A stretch of 60,000 nucleotides of DNA from Symsagittifera roscoffensis (lineage: Eukaryota; Xenacoelomorpha; Acoela; Convolutidae), in NCBI RefSeq assembly GCF_963678635.1, contig NC_087065.1:43465430-43525429 (forward strand), read 5' to 3'. The notes under the pieces were generated by a model. That model worked only from the letters and a program-made list of their open reading frames with translations. It searched no databases and was not told where the DNA came from. Below are positions 9,989 through 22,600 of this stretch, one piece after another. Positions within the stretch are counted from its first letter, which is position 1. Each line of letters begins with the position of its first letter. Both the position numbers and the translations under genes were made by a program.

Positions 9989-11229
9989 TCTTGATAAGAA
10001 ACAGAATTGACCTATGAACTCATCGCTTTGACAGATTTTTAACCGAAACTGTTATAAAGTTTTGTTCTCATATGAACTGTAAAACGTTTATTTAACTTGG
10101 TGTGGGAAAAGACTGAGGCTTGTGCACTTCTTTATCAGACATAATAATCTTTTCTGAAAAACATTCTTTACTTTACTTGGAACAACATAGCAAGAATATC
10201 CAGATTCGCTTCAATCAACAGAATGCTCCAACCACAGTTATCATTGCTAAATAATTGGAATACTTGGAATATAATTGGAAAATGATTTGGAAAAAAATTT
10301 TCGGAAAGAAATGAGAAATCTACAAAATATATATTTTCGTTAAAACAAATCAATTAACCGTTCAAATGTTACTAAGTGAAAAATTGTTCCTCGTTGAAAT
10401 CAAAAGTCAGCTCCTTTCACTAATCTTGAAAGGACAAATGTTTAGACAGAACTTCATTCGGAATTTTTTATAAAAAATTACCATTGTTTTTCAAAAAGAG
10501 ATCATAAATCCGCTCGTAATAATGTCCGATTCAAACATCCATGAACCTTTCAAATGGTTTTAATTGAAAAATTGTTCACACACGAAATCAGGAGTCCAAT
10601 CTTTCCGCTAAAAATGAGTACGAATAGCAAAAACTGCAATACTAAGAGAACCCGTTTTGATGGTTTTTGAAACCCGATTACTGACTAATAGGAACTCAAT
10701 ATCATACCACTCTTGAACCCTACGAATTTTTCTTGAGGTACCTAAAATCGGGGGAAAAAAACTTACGCCTGAAATCTTTCCAGCAAATTTCAGTTACGTG
10801 GTCGCAACAATAGCAAACAGTTTCAGTTCGTTTATCAATGTTATATAGCTAAACTAATCGGTCGGTCAAATCAAGGAACTATAAAATCAAGGCGGCAGTT
10901 TGAAAATTGGACATAGATGACTTTTATAGACGAAACAATTTCTGATGAAATAAGCAAACTGAATTTCCAATCATAATAACAAATCAGTTTTTTATTCAGT
11001 TTTGTCGGTGAAACTGGAGCTCTTTGTCTTTCGGTTTAGTGTTCCTTTCTTGTCTTTGATTTAGTTCCGCTCTGAAATGATTTCCAAATCTAGATGCTAG
11101 TAATAGGTCCGCTGTCGGTCCACATATATTTTCCCTGCGGTGGGTTATAAATCTCTCAATTGTCATGACGAAGCTGCCGGTGTCCATCAGTTTCGATGTG
11201 CACTGACTGCGCGTGTTGTAAGGCACGAG
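9989..11229. other. Non-coding stretch downstream of the racemase-family gene
   Basis: AT-rich sequence with no recognisable gene or repeat. Confidence 0.45.
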
Positions 11230-11618
11230 CAGTAGCGTGCCGAGAGGAAGGGCGCTGGGTGCGACCGCTCCCCCCACCCCCCTCAACTCTGGTTGCTAAA
11301 TTTTTCCGAAGGGTCCCCCTTTGGTATAATTTTACGAGATCCATTTTGGTTGAATATCATCGAACATTTTCTAAAGATGCCTTCGGCTCCAATAGAACTA
11401 ATTTTGAGGGGGGAAAACGCGCGCCAAAAAACGCAATTTTTTGGTCAAATTTTTAATAAAAGTGCTCAAACATCATTTTTAGCCTGTTTTTTTTTCAAAC
11501 ATTTTGACAAAACGGTCTGTATAGTATTTTTGGAGAGATTGGAAAATCAAGTTGATCAACCTAAAAAAAAAGATCCACAAAATTTCAATTTTTTTTTCCG
11601 AAATCCTAAACTTTTAGC
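11230..11618. mobile_element. Third copy of the hAT-type MITE family, decayed
   Basis: It starts CAGTAGCGTGCC and carries the family blocks in order: a C-run (CCCCCCACCCCCC), TTTTCTAAAGATGCCTT, GAGGGGGGAAAACGCGCGCC, AAAAAACGCAATTTTTTGG, then GGAAAATCAAGTTGATCAACCT and CCGAAATCCTAAAC. The order is inverted relative to the 7057-7470 copy. The right end lacks a clear CAG terminus, so boundaries are approximate. Confidence 0.6.
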
Positions 11619-11849
11619 GGGCAGTTCTGACATCATCGGATGGTTTCTGTCTGCTTCTTGTTTTGTGCAAACTTGATAAGTTTTTCATTTGATCAAAGTG
11701 CTGAGGTCCCAGGACCTACGAATTTTTTCAGTTCTTCCCGAGTCAACATAGATTTCTTGAATCAAGTTCTTGACTTTTTTTCAAAAGTTGCATTTATAGA
11801 ACTACCCAAAATTTTGGTACGCTTAACTGAAAATTCCTTGAAAAATTAA

Positions 11850-12875
11850 TCTTTGTGATATTTTCTATAAAAACACTGATTAGTTGTTTGTCGTTCTTTC
11901 TCATATTTCCAATCTCAAAATTGTTCTTTTTATTTTCTGAGTAGTTTGTTTTTGATTTTTTTAAACTTTTTTGTTTTCTCAAGTAGTTTGTTTCGAACCC
12001 ATAGGTCAGTTTTTTTGGATAGAGGTACAGGTCAGAGGGGCTAAACCATATGTTCAGCTGTCTGGTTATTTTTAACGCTTTCAATAAAAACTAGTTGCGT
12101 GCGTTGTTCCGAGCCTTTGTAAAGAAACAGGGGTCAAAGAGCTGGCCAAGGAACTGCTATAAATTTAAGCAAAAGTTTCCGAAAAAAATGTCAAGAAATG
12201 TTTTGTATGAAAAACACTGAATGGTTGTTTGGTTTAGTTTCTCATGCTTCCAATCTTTGAATTGTTCTCTTCAGTCTCTGAGTTGTTTTAATTCTGCCTT
12301 ATACTATCTCTCTTTAGTTTTTCGGACACTTTTTTAGAACTCATGTGGCAGTTTTAATGGCTATGTAATCAGGTCAGAGGGCTAAGCCATAGGATCAGCC
12401 GTCTGGTCTTTTTTGTGTTTCTTTTAATTTTTTAAAACATGCCTATATTCTGCGGTATTTTGGGCCCATTCAGAGAAATACAGAGCTAAGAGCTGGCCAA
12501 GGAACACTTTAAATTTTTCGGAAAATTTTGAGGAAAAAAAACAATCTTTGTGGTATTTTCTATGAAAAACACTGTATGGTTGTTTGGTTTAGTTTCTCAT
12601 GTTCCCTTTCCTCATTTTGTTTTCTTCAGTTTCTGAATTGTTTTGATTTTGCTTTTTACTATCTCATTTTAGTTTTCTTGAGTAATTTTTAGAACACACG
12701 TGGCAGTTTTTATGGCTATAAGAACAAGTCAGCGGGCTGAGCCATACGATCAGCTGTCTGGTCCTTTTTTTTGTTTACAAACACGCCAATGTGTCTGGAA
12801 TTTTGCGCTTTTTTTATACAACACAGAGCTGAGAGCTGGCCTATGAACACTTGTAATTCTTAGAAAATTTTAGTT
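11850..12875. repeat. Three diverged tandem repeats, period about 350 bases
   Basis: Each unit has the same order of blocks: AAAACACTG-AT-GTTGTTTG, TTTCTCAT...CC, a T-rich middle, then a G-rich core like GGTCAGAGGGCTAAGCCATA followed by ATCAGC-GTCTGGT, and finally AGAGCTGGCCAAGGAAC. Core blocks begin near 12019, 12371 and 12728, and the GAGCTGGCC block near 12139, 12491 and 12834. The core and the GAGCTGGCC block stay recognisable while the T-rich middle has drifted. No coding potential. Confidence 0.7.
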
Positions 12876-13673
12876 GATCAGCAATTACCTGTTCTGCTGC
12901 TGAAACTAATAGTTTTTTGAAATTATTGAATTTAAAAAAAACTGTAAAAATGTATCGGTTTTTCGTGCATCTAGGTAATCACAAGTTTTTTTTGAAGTTC
13001 AGAGCTTAGATCTAATCAAAAGACGCTTGTAGATTCATAACCTTTCTCTTTTTAAACTTTTTTTTTCGAGAAAACTCAAAAATAAATAAATTCAGGCGTT
13101 TTTTTTTCTTAATAATGAAAACTTTTGTGAGAGCAGCTACGCATTTTTGATTTTAGTGGGAAAGTTGAAAAAGTTGAACTTGATTTTTTTAGACAATCTT
13201 TAAATAATTTTGAAACGTAAGCATTGATTCTGTCGAAATTCGTTTTTTAAAATCAGGAAACCGGAAAAAGTTGTTCTACTTAGAAAAGCAATTAAAGACT
13301 TGTTGTTTTTTTGAAGACTCAAAATGATGTTTTTCGGATGGTATGTTTTTTTCTTAAAATTGTGAGCAAAACATAAAAAAAAACGTTTTCCCAGCATATT
13401 TCAGGCTTGATACTAACATTTTTTGGCCAAATGACCAGATAAAAAAACTTAAGAAAAAAACAAAAATTTTAATTTTTTTTTCAGATTCCAAACAGTTAAC
13501 AAGCGCAGGCAAGAAGACAGACTTTCGAAAAAAAGCAACACAATTTTGATTTGTGAGTTCAGCGATATGTTTCTACTTGGTAAAGGTGTGGTCAAAAAAC
13601 GACCTTTCGGACGTTTTTCAAAAAAAAATTAATTGATAAGAAACCGTTAACAGTCTCCTTTAATTTTTTGTTT
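12876..13673. other. T-rich non-coding stretch
   Basis: Long T and A runs and no recognisable gene. Confidence 0.45.
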
Positions 13674-14613
13674 ACTGTAGCTGAGTATTTATTTTGGCGA
13701 GTGAACCAAAAAACAAGGTCGAAAATTAATTTGCACCTTTTTGACTTGGATTCATTTGAACTAAAAGTTTTCCTTTTCGATGTTTGGAGCACTTTTCTAA
13801 TTTTCAGTTCGATTTTTCAGCAGATTATGAAATTGAGGATCATCGCTAGAGAAGAAAAAAATTGCAAAAAGGGTTAGTTAGGAGGTATAATTTTTTTGTT
13901 CTGGGCCAAAAGACCTAGTGCCCATTTCTGACCTGATCAGTTTTTTTTGAGCAAAATTTCTCTTTTTCTACAGAATCATACTCTAAAAGTTTTATATCTT
14001 TGGATGCAAAGTTTCAGAAGGTTATTTTTTTTAAAACACAACATTTTTCTTAGACGCCAAAAAGTCCCTGGCACTTTTTTAGTTTTCAAATGTTGACTTT
14101 TGAGCAAAAACTTTCTGGGCAAAAAGAGCATTATCTTAGCAAACTGTAGCTGAGTATTTATTTTGGCGAGTGAACCAAAAAACAAGGTCGAAAGTTAATT
14201 TGCACCTTTTTGACTTGGATTCATTTGAACTAAAAGTTTTCCTGTTCGATGTTTGGAGCACTTTTGTAATTTTCAGCTCAATTTTTCAGCAGAGTATGAA
14301 ATTGAGGATCATCGCTAGAGAAGAAAAAAATTGCAAAAAGGGTTAGTTAGGAGATATATATTTTTTTGTTCTGGGCCAAAAGACCTAGTGCACATTTCTG
14401 ACCTGATCAGTTTTTTTGAGCAAAATTTCTCTTTTTCTACAGAATCATACTCTAAAAAATTTATATCTTTGGATGCAAAGTTTCAGAAGGTTATTTTTTT
14501 TAAAACACAACATTTTTCTTAGACGCCAAAAAGTCCCTGGCACTTTTTTGGTTTTCAAATGTTGACTTCTGAGCAAAAACTCTCTGTGCAAAAAGAGCAT
14601 TATCTTAGCAAAC
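13674..14613. repeat. Two-copy tandem repeat, unit 470 bases
   Basis: CTGTAGCTGAGTATTTATTT begins at 13674 and again at 14144. The two units stay nearly identical through GAGGATCATCGCTAGAGAAG, GCCAAAAGACCTAGTG and AAAGTCCCTGGCACTTTTTT, up to the shared end TTATCTTAGCAAACT near 14613. Few differences imply a recent duplication. Non-coding. Confidence 0.85.
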
Positions 14614-15726
14614 TAAACGCATATACAATTTCCATTATTCAGTTTCAGGTTAAAAAAAGTAAAGGTTTTTTTCTAGTATGTTAAGTTTTTTTAATTAAAT
14701 GACCAGCAACGTACCTCTAGCCGCCCTATACTTGACAGAGTCTCAAAATTTTAATTTCAGTCAAACAAGTTTAGTATCCCTGGAATATTGAAACAAATTT
14801 TTTGTCAAAAAGCTAAACAGAACCTTGAAGCTGAAAAATGGATTTTTCGAGCTTTTTGAAATTAAAAAAAAAACCTTTTTTTCAAAAAATCATTCTTTTT
14901 TGTTATTTTTCCATGCCAAATTGTTCCATTACTAGCACAATCAAAGAACAAAAGACTTGACGAGCTTTAATTGGCTGCAAACATGGCACAATTTGCTCTA
15001 TTGCGTTTTCTAAAAACTGCAACAAAGTCGAGTAAGATAATGTTTGAGGTTTGCTTTGTTTCTAACATCAATTTTTCGAGAGAAAATATTGTACAACAGT
15101 TCTGATCGCGTTCCAAAATTTTCGTCATAATCGCACAGCTTGTATTGCGGTATTGAGTACTACCTTTTTTGTCACTTGATTTTGATTCCACGTCCACGTA
15201 GCAGCTTGATTCAATCTTTTTCACGATTCACGAAGCGTTTTTTTCACGATTCACGGATAACCTTCAAGGAGAGCAAAACAACGTGAAGTTCCATATGTAC
15301 ATATATATATATAGAGAGAGCGAGAGAGTAGTAGCAGGTTAGACTTGCATTTTCGAGTTTTACGTTCCACTACATTTTGACAGTGCTTAAACAGATTTTT
15401 AAAATTAAAATTCAAGTATAGGGTTAACTGAGAGGGTTTGTAAAAGGCCCGAGCCGTATACTTTGTGACAATTACCCCATTTCATTTAACGGCTCTTTTT
15501 CTTGGTTCATATCCACTTCACCTTACATTTGATTTTCAGTTTTGAAAAACGTATTTTATTTTGTCATTTTGTAATGAAATGTTGCTTGATGAAAAGCTTA
15601 TGTGAACAGATTTGCTCTTCATACCTTACATCGTTAAATCACGCATTCAGCCATTCACGTAAGACAACTGAGAAAATAGAAAATTAGAAATGTTGGGGGA
15701 GTGAATAAGAGTCTTTTTCTTTAATG
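14614..15726. other. Non-coding stretch with a small microsatellite
   Basis: Contains a (TA)n-(GA)n simple repeat at about 15298-15330 and a GGCTCTTTTTC motif near 15491 resembling the end of the TIR family found at 16148. No gene seen. Confidence 0.45.
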
Positions 15727-15967
15727 AATGAAATGTTGCATGGCGAACAAACCAACTATTTTGAACACATTTCACACTTGAACACATAGTAACATCACGC
15801 ATTTAGCCGTTATAGCACGTAAAACAATTATGATGAAAACAGAAAAACTCAAATGTGGGGAAAACAGTCATTTTTGGCGTAACGAGAGATTTTATAAAGT
15901 AAAGTATGAATACCGGATGTTTGTTTACTTTTGCCACAGCCTGGACAGTCCGCATGTCATTTTTTGT
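15727..15967. repeat. Dispersed repeat R, copy 1
   Basis: AATGAAATGTTGCATGGCGA to CCGCATGTCATTTTTTG is repeated at 17651-17890 with only scattered changes. In copy 2 it sits between two pieces of a non-LTR retrotransposon, so it may be that element's tail or an insertion that travelled with it. The short open frame inside (KNDMRTVQAVAKV on the minus strand) is shared by both copies but is not a known protein. Confidence 0.75.
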
Positions 15968-16065
15968 ATCGATGGGCAATGTGAACAGAAAAATCACTTA
16001 TAAAAGAAACAGCAAAAACGGACCGTTTTTGAAAATTGATGGGCTCTTTTTCCGTTCCCTCCCGC

Positions 16066-16344
16066 GGCTGTTTTCCAGTCCCCCCCTTTCAAAATACCGA
16101 GTTTTATGTTTGTTTTACGTGTTATTATGGCTAAATGCTTGATTTTAGGCTCTTTTCCAGTTTCCCCCCTTTCAAAATACCGAGTTTTTTGTTTGTTTTA
16201 CGTGTTATTACGGCTAAATGCGTATGTTACGCTGTAAAGTATCAAGAACAAATCTGTTCACCACGCCAACTTTCATTGCATTATGACAACGTTAAATAGA
16301 CTTTTCAAAATTGAATTTGAAAGGGGGGGAACTGGAAAAGAGCC
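16066..16344. mobile_element. TIR-bearing MITE with a duplicated left end
   Basis: From 16148 the element begins GGCTCTTTTCCAGTTTCCCC, and it ends at 16344 with the inverse of GGCTCTTTTCCAGTTCCCCC. The terminal inverted repeats are about 29 bases and nearly perfect, in a 197-base element without coding capacity. The left ~82 bases occur twice in tandem (16066 and 16148). A further end-like GGGCTCTTTTTCCG lies at 16041 and an inverted end near 16515. The same family occurs at 22371 and 30470. Clear target duplications were not seen. Confidence 0.7.
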
Positions 16345-16656
16345 CCTCCCGCACCTGCAAAATTTTACAAGTAAACATTCTGTTCACATTGTTCGATTGT
16401 TATGAAAATTGACATACAGACTAATAAGGCCACGACAAACATATTTGGTCTTCATAATCAACCTCGTAAAACCACTCGCTACACTAAAAAAATTGAAGCT
16501 CGTTTGAGGTGGGGGAGAAAAGGAAAAAGAGCCAATTGAAGTTCAAATGTTGATGATGTGTGAAAAAGAGCGGACGGTGGGTCGTCATTTTTTTAACCTG
16601 TTTTGTAGTCCATATCTGCACGTGCAAAACCATTTCTTTAATTTTTTAAATAAACT

Positions 16657-19600
16657 ATGGCGACAGAAACCAGCAAGCACTCGTTTTACAGGGACAGGGA
16701 AGATGAAGACATGTATGGGATAACAGAAGAGACTTCTCGCAGAAATGAGGAGCAGACTATGGATAATTCAGAGCAGGGTCGCAGCTACTCGTTGCACTCC
16801 AGACAACCTCGGTCTATTCTCAAACTGGATTCTTCTGACGATGGTTTGTGGTTGTTGTTTGTCAGCGACATCCGATGGTCAAAAAAAACTTAAGATGGAT
16901 GTCTTTTGATTGAATTTGAATTTGAATTCAGATACAGTTTAGAGAACATTAATGAACTAACAAACTGCATCAGGGTTACTGTACGGGCAGTACAGCCCAA
17001 CTGGCAGTAACCCGAGGGAAACCTAGGTAAATAAGTGAAGGCAAAAACAGAGTTATTAGAGTTGCTTGCACCCTTGGATACCACATATAATCATCCTATT
17101 AGCATGTCAACAAGCAATCGATTGTCATCCAGGTATATAATTTTAAGTTTGACGAAAAAATCTCTCTTTTGCTTGTCAGAATATTCGTTAAGGTTGAGGG
17201 GTAACAAATCGTTTGACAACAAATAGTTGAAACATTTCAGAGTTTTGTAAAGACACCGAATTTTGAGCTAATTTTGTTTTTCTTAAAGGTAGTGACAAAC
17301 ATCTTAAACTACCCCTGCGAGTGAGTCTACCCATCTTTCTTGATTGAAGATTTAAAAAGTTTAAGGGGGACACTTCTCAGAACTGAAACATTGCCTCAGA
17401 ACATAATTGGCTGATGAACATTTCATACACATTTTGCAGCTGATATTTTGAAAAATACTCGGACACATGATCATATTGACGAAGGAAAAAAATGCTTTTT
17501 ATAAATTTTTTCTGTATCATGAAAAATTTGTCAGATTTGTTTTCGAAGTACATCCGTACGCTATCAAGCCATAGGAAATTATCGGAATCACGAACGCCAT
17601 GTAAAACTTAACTAATGACTGTTTAGAGAAGCATGATTTTCCTCGTTACAAATGAAATGTTGCATGGCGAACAAACCAACTAACTTGAACACATTTCACA
17701 CTTGAACACATAATAACATCACGTATTTAGTCGTTATAGCCTGTAAAACAATCAAGATGAAAACAGAAAATTTCAAATGTGGGGAAACAGTCATTTTTGG
17801 CGTAGCGAGAGATTTTATAAGGTTAAGTATGAATACCGGCTATTTGTCTTACTTTTGCCACAGCCTGGACAGTCCGCATGTCATTTTTTGCTTTCAGAAT
17901 ATTCGTTAAGATTGGGGGTACCAAATCGTTTGACAACAAAAAGTTGAAACATTTCAGAGTTTTGTAAGACACCGATTTTTGAGCTAATTTTGTTTTCATT
18001 AAAGGTAGTGACAAACATCCTAAACTACCCCTGCGCGTGAGCCTACCCATCTTTCTTGATTGAAGACTTAAAAGGTTTAAGGAGAACACTTCTAAGAACT
18101 GAAAGATTGCCTCAGAACATAATTGGCTGATGAACATTTCATACACATTTTGCAGCTGATATTTTGAAAAATACTCGGACTCATGATCATACTTAGGAAA
18201 GAAAAAATTGGTTCTTATAATTTGCTGCTGTATCACAAAAATTTTGTCAAGATTTATTTTCGAAGTACATCCGTACGCTATCAAGCCATAGGAAATTATC
18301 GGAATCACGAACGCCATGTAAAACTTAACTAATGACTGTTTAGAGAAGCATGATTTTCCTCGGTACAAAACACCCTTGAATTTTGACACCTTTTTGCAAG
18401 TTATTTTAGTTTGATTGTTGAAACTCAGTTTTTTTTCAACTTCGAGAACCAAATATTTAAAACTATCAATATTTTCCATAGTTTGGCCAGCAATTGAAAT
18501 TTTGGAATCCGACAGGTCTTTTCTAAAAGCCATTAGTTTATTCTTGTCTGTTTTCATCGATAGCTTGTTAACATTGCACCAGTCATTTATGCTCTGGACA
18601 TCTTTGCTGAATTCTTTCATAAACGTTGGTGTTTTTCCAGAACCTACAATGGCAGTGTCATCAGCAAAAAAACTTTCTGTTACTTCATTAATAATTGAAT
18701 TATCATTGATATATATCAAAAACAATAAAGAACCCAAAACTGAGCCCTGGGGCACACGACAAGTTGTTTATTCTAAAGACAAAATTATGGTACCGTCAGT
18801 CGCATATTGTACCTGTTAGTTAAATATTTCTCTAACAAATATAAAAATTTTCCACGGAAGCCATTTTTTTCTATTTTAAAGATTAAAATATCATGGTCAA
18901 CAGTGTCAAATGCTTTTTTAAAATCCAGAAAGAGGGCCATTCCATAATCTTTCTGCTCCAAAACTGTGCGTATATATTCAGTTATCCGTGTAATTGCATG
19001 TACACATGAGTGTTTTGGTCTGAACCCAAATTGTCCAGGACAAAGTGTTTTGATTTTCTGTAAAATTTTTACATTCGTCGGTAAATAAGTTTTTCAAAAA
19101 CTTTGCTAAATGTTGAAAAAAGGCTAATTGGCCGGCAATCATTAAAATCAATGTCACTTCCACTTTTGAATAAAGCAATTATCGTGGCAATTTTGCAAAT
19201 ATCAGGAAAAGTCTCTTTGATGAATTTTTCATTAAAGCAAACAACCATGAGCTTCATAATGACTGGTGCACAAAGTATAACCATCAATTTACTCGACCCA
19301 TCATGACCCGTCGAATGTATGTTTTTAAATTCCTAATAACTTTTGCTATTTCGTCAATGTCAGTGGGAAAGAAACAAAAGTCTTGCAATTGCGAGAGATT
19401 CTATCAAGATATCTGAATTTTTTTTTGAAAGTTGAGGTCCAACAAAAAGTTATTCAAATGATTCACCTCTATCTTATTTGAACTAGTTTTCTTTTTTCCA
19501 CAAAACTTATAAAAAACTTGAAACATTTTTTTGAATCATTAGAGTTACCCAACTCATTGTCATAAAATTTTCGCTTTTCTATCGCAATTTGTTTTTTGGT

Positions 19601-22600
19601 TTCATTCCTCAATTGTTTGAACTTTCTTTTTGATTCATCAATGGGAAAAGTAATCATTCTGTTATGCGCAGTATCTCTTTTTTCACAGCTTTTTAACATT
19701 TTTAATTATCCACGTTTTTTTCGAATGTTTTTTGATATCGACTAATTTAGAAGGGGAAAACCTATCGAAAACATCGATCATTGAACGAAATAAAATTTGA
19801 ACTTTAAATTTACGAGTTATCTACGCTCACTTTTTTGAATTCTTTATGTAGGAGAAATAGTAGTTTAAGTAGGTCGTCGTCTCGATTCAGTATTTTAACA
19901 TTTGTGGTACAACAAACCGTTTTATCAGCCTTAGCGATAGTAAATGGCAATTCACCAAACAATGCATAGTGGTCACTAATTGTTGATTTAATAACTGTCA
20001 CTGGAAAAAAATCTTCTGATATTCAATGATCAATGCAGGTTGCACTATTTTTAGTGACTCTGGTTGGTTCACTCAAGAAAATGTCCAAATTAAAAGATTT
20101 CAGAAGCAATTTATAATTTAAAATTTCTGGTTTCATATCATTCGAAAATATGTCAATATTGAAATCTCAGGAAGTTATATCAATTATAGGTGTTCCTTTT
20201 AAAAATCGAAGTTCATTCAACAGAGTATCCAGACTTTCCAAAAATTTAAGACACGTGCGATCAGGGGGTCTGTAGACAACGCAAAATATTTTAAAAAATC
20301 AGATTTCCTAGTTATATCGATTCAATGTGCAGATTCATCATTGATTATTTTAATTCAAGCTGCTATGAAAACGTTTTCGAAACATATCTGTGGTGTAGAG
20401 ACCTTCCTCTAAAAATTTTCCAAATCCCAAAATCCGAGAGAACTGTGGAAAGCGGAGGAGTGGGTGGGTGTTGAAACGTCTTTTCAGGAGACTTTTCACC
20501 CTTACTTACGTTCTGATATTGAGATTTTAAAAATTTCAATTTTGGAGAAAAGTTTTTCTACCTAAAATTAAAAGCAAGGACAAATCGATGTGCTAACTGA
20601 AGCTCTTCAAAAATAGAAATAACGAATAAAATTACATTCAAGTGACTTACTTAGAATTTGCAAACTGGTTTAAAAAAATTTCTTTAACAATTTGCTCGGA
20701 AGATCATCAATTTGGCGCTATGCCTGTCAAGTGATGCCTCTACAGATCATTCTTCTCATTTTTTCATTCGTAACTAGTTAGGAAGTTAAATTGTAAAAGC
20801 AAAAAAGTTTATTAAATACCCAGTCTATGGTTTTGGAGCCAACTACACATGCTTTTCAAATTCACAACTATAAACCAAAGCAAATCACTAAAGTATCAAT
20901 GTCCGATATATATAGATCCCAAAAGTTATGCTAAAATTCGTTCAAACCTTTTTGCTTCCACTATGTTTAAATAATTTAATTTTAAGACTGTGTAATGATG
21001 AGAATAAACATGTTTAGATGACGTGTCATTGGATGGCGAAGATGACAAAAGAGACGGTGAGAAGGAAGAAAATACTGTGGATTCTGGGAGGAGTCTCTCG
21101 ACTGATCTTGGCGACGTGGAGGAGTACATTGAGCTGAACCACTTCAACAAAGCAAACTACCAGAAAGTTTTCGATGGAACTGGCGCCAAGGTAACATATG
21201 CCATAAACTTAATCTCAACACGCTAGAACATCAACAAAACCGTTTTTTTTTGTAAATGCTGTACTTTTTCAATTTGTAGTACTTATGGCGTCTCTCGCGA
21301 CGAGATTGAATTTTGACCAAATACTAGAAGTCTAAGTTTGTAATTTACGTTTTTTTTCCGAAAATAGCCGAAGTTAAATTTTGTATATGCTAGAAAAGGC
21401 AGCAATAAATAGCAAACCTCGACTCAGGCTGGGAACATATTTTTTTTGTTAGAAATAGCATAGACGGCTAAACACTTTCCCCAAAAACTTCTCAATTCGT
21501 GGAACAAGAATCGAATGGTATTTTTGTTTAGTATAGATCTACGAGTCAGCGTGTAAGCACCTGGGCCTCACCCCCGACCACCATGCGATGAGTAATTTGG
21601 CCAACAGCAGCATCCTCATCCCCAACAGAAGCATGAACGAGAGGGGGGTGGGCGCACTTATGGAGGCACTCATCAACAACACCAAGGTCAGTCGCCTGCC
21701 TGATCACCACCTGGAATACTCGGGTAAAAACAAAAAAGACGAAAGGTTGAAAACATATATAGTAACATTTGCAGATTTTGAAACTTCCTGATTATTGTTT
21801 TCATGCTTATTTTCATCCTGTATGTCCGGATTATTAAATTTTCTTCACCTCAGTAAATGGTAATTTCAGAAAACTTTATGGTGAACTCCCTTCATTCCCA
21901 GTGCCAAATTTTTTGAGAGGGTTCTATTTGACAAAAGTTTTTTCAATTTTTGACAGACCAATTGACAGACCAAAATATGCAACTTTTGCTCAGTCTTAGA
22001 AAATTTTAAAAAACGCTCTTTTAATCTAGAAATTTGCATGCGGTGCAAAAATGCATGCGGAGTAGAGTCATTCCAGGGCTTTGAAGGGCTCGAAAAACCA
22101 AACTGGTTGATCATATATAACCACCGCAACCACCAATGCTACTGATCACGAGGCTACTTTTTCACTAACAATTTCTAACGACATTTCTATAAAGACTTTC
22201 CTTTAAATAATTTCAAAAAAATCAAAGAGGGGACTGGAAAAGAACCCTAATTGTTTTGTAGTTGGCTTTATGGAACTCGTTTACAATATGGTCTCATAAC
22301 AAACCTGAAGAAATATCCATGGTATAATTTAAAAGTCTGTCAAATAACAAGAGAAAATATTTAGAAAATTGGGCTCCTTTTCAGTTTCCCACCCCCCTCG
22401 TAAAGCTACAAAATAAAACTGTTCAAAAATTGTTCACACGGCATTTTGCATAATATAAATGCTGTACAAATTTGTTCACTTGTTCACGCTGACATGTTTT
22501 AAGGCAGTTTATAATATGAAAAATTAATTTTAAATAGACTTTCATATATTGAATTTCAAAAAATGAAAGGGGGGAACTGGAAAAAAGCCAAAAATTGTTA

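Noticed and set aside
17823-18755. Complete 310-residue reverse transcriptase gene
   Set aside because: It starts at motif B and ends in repeat R; motif A and the endonuclease are in other frames, so it is a fragment.
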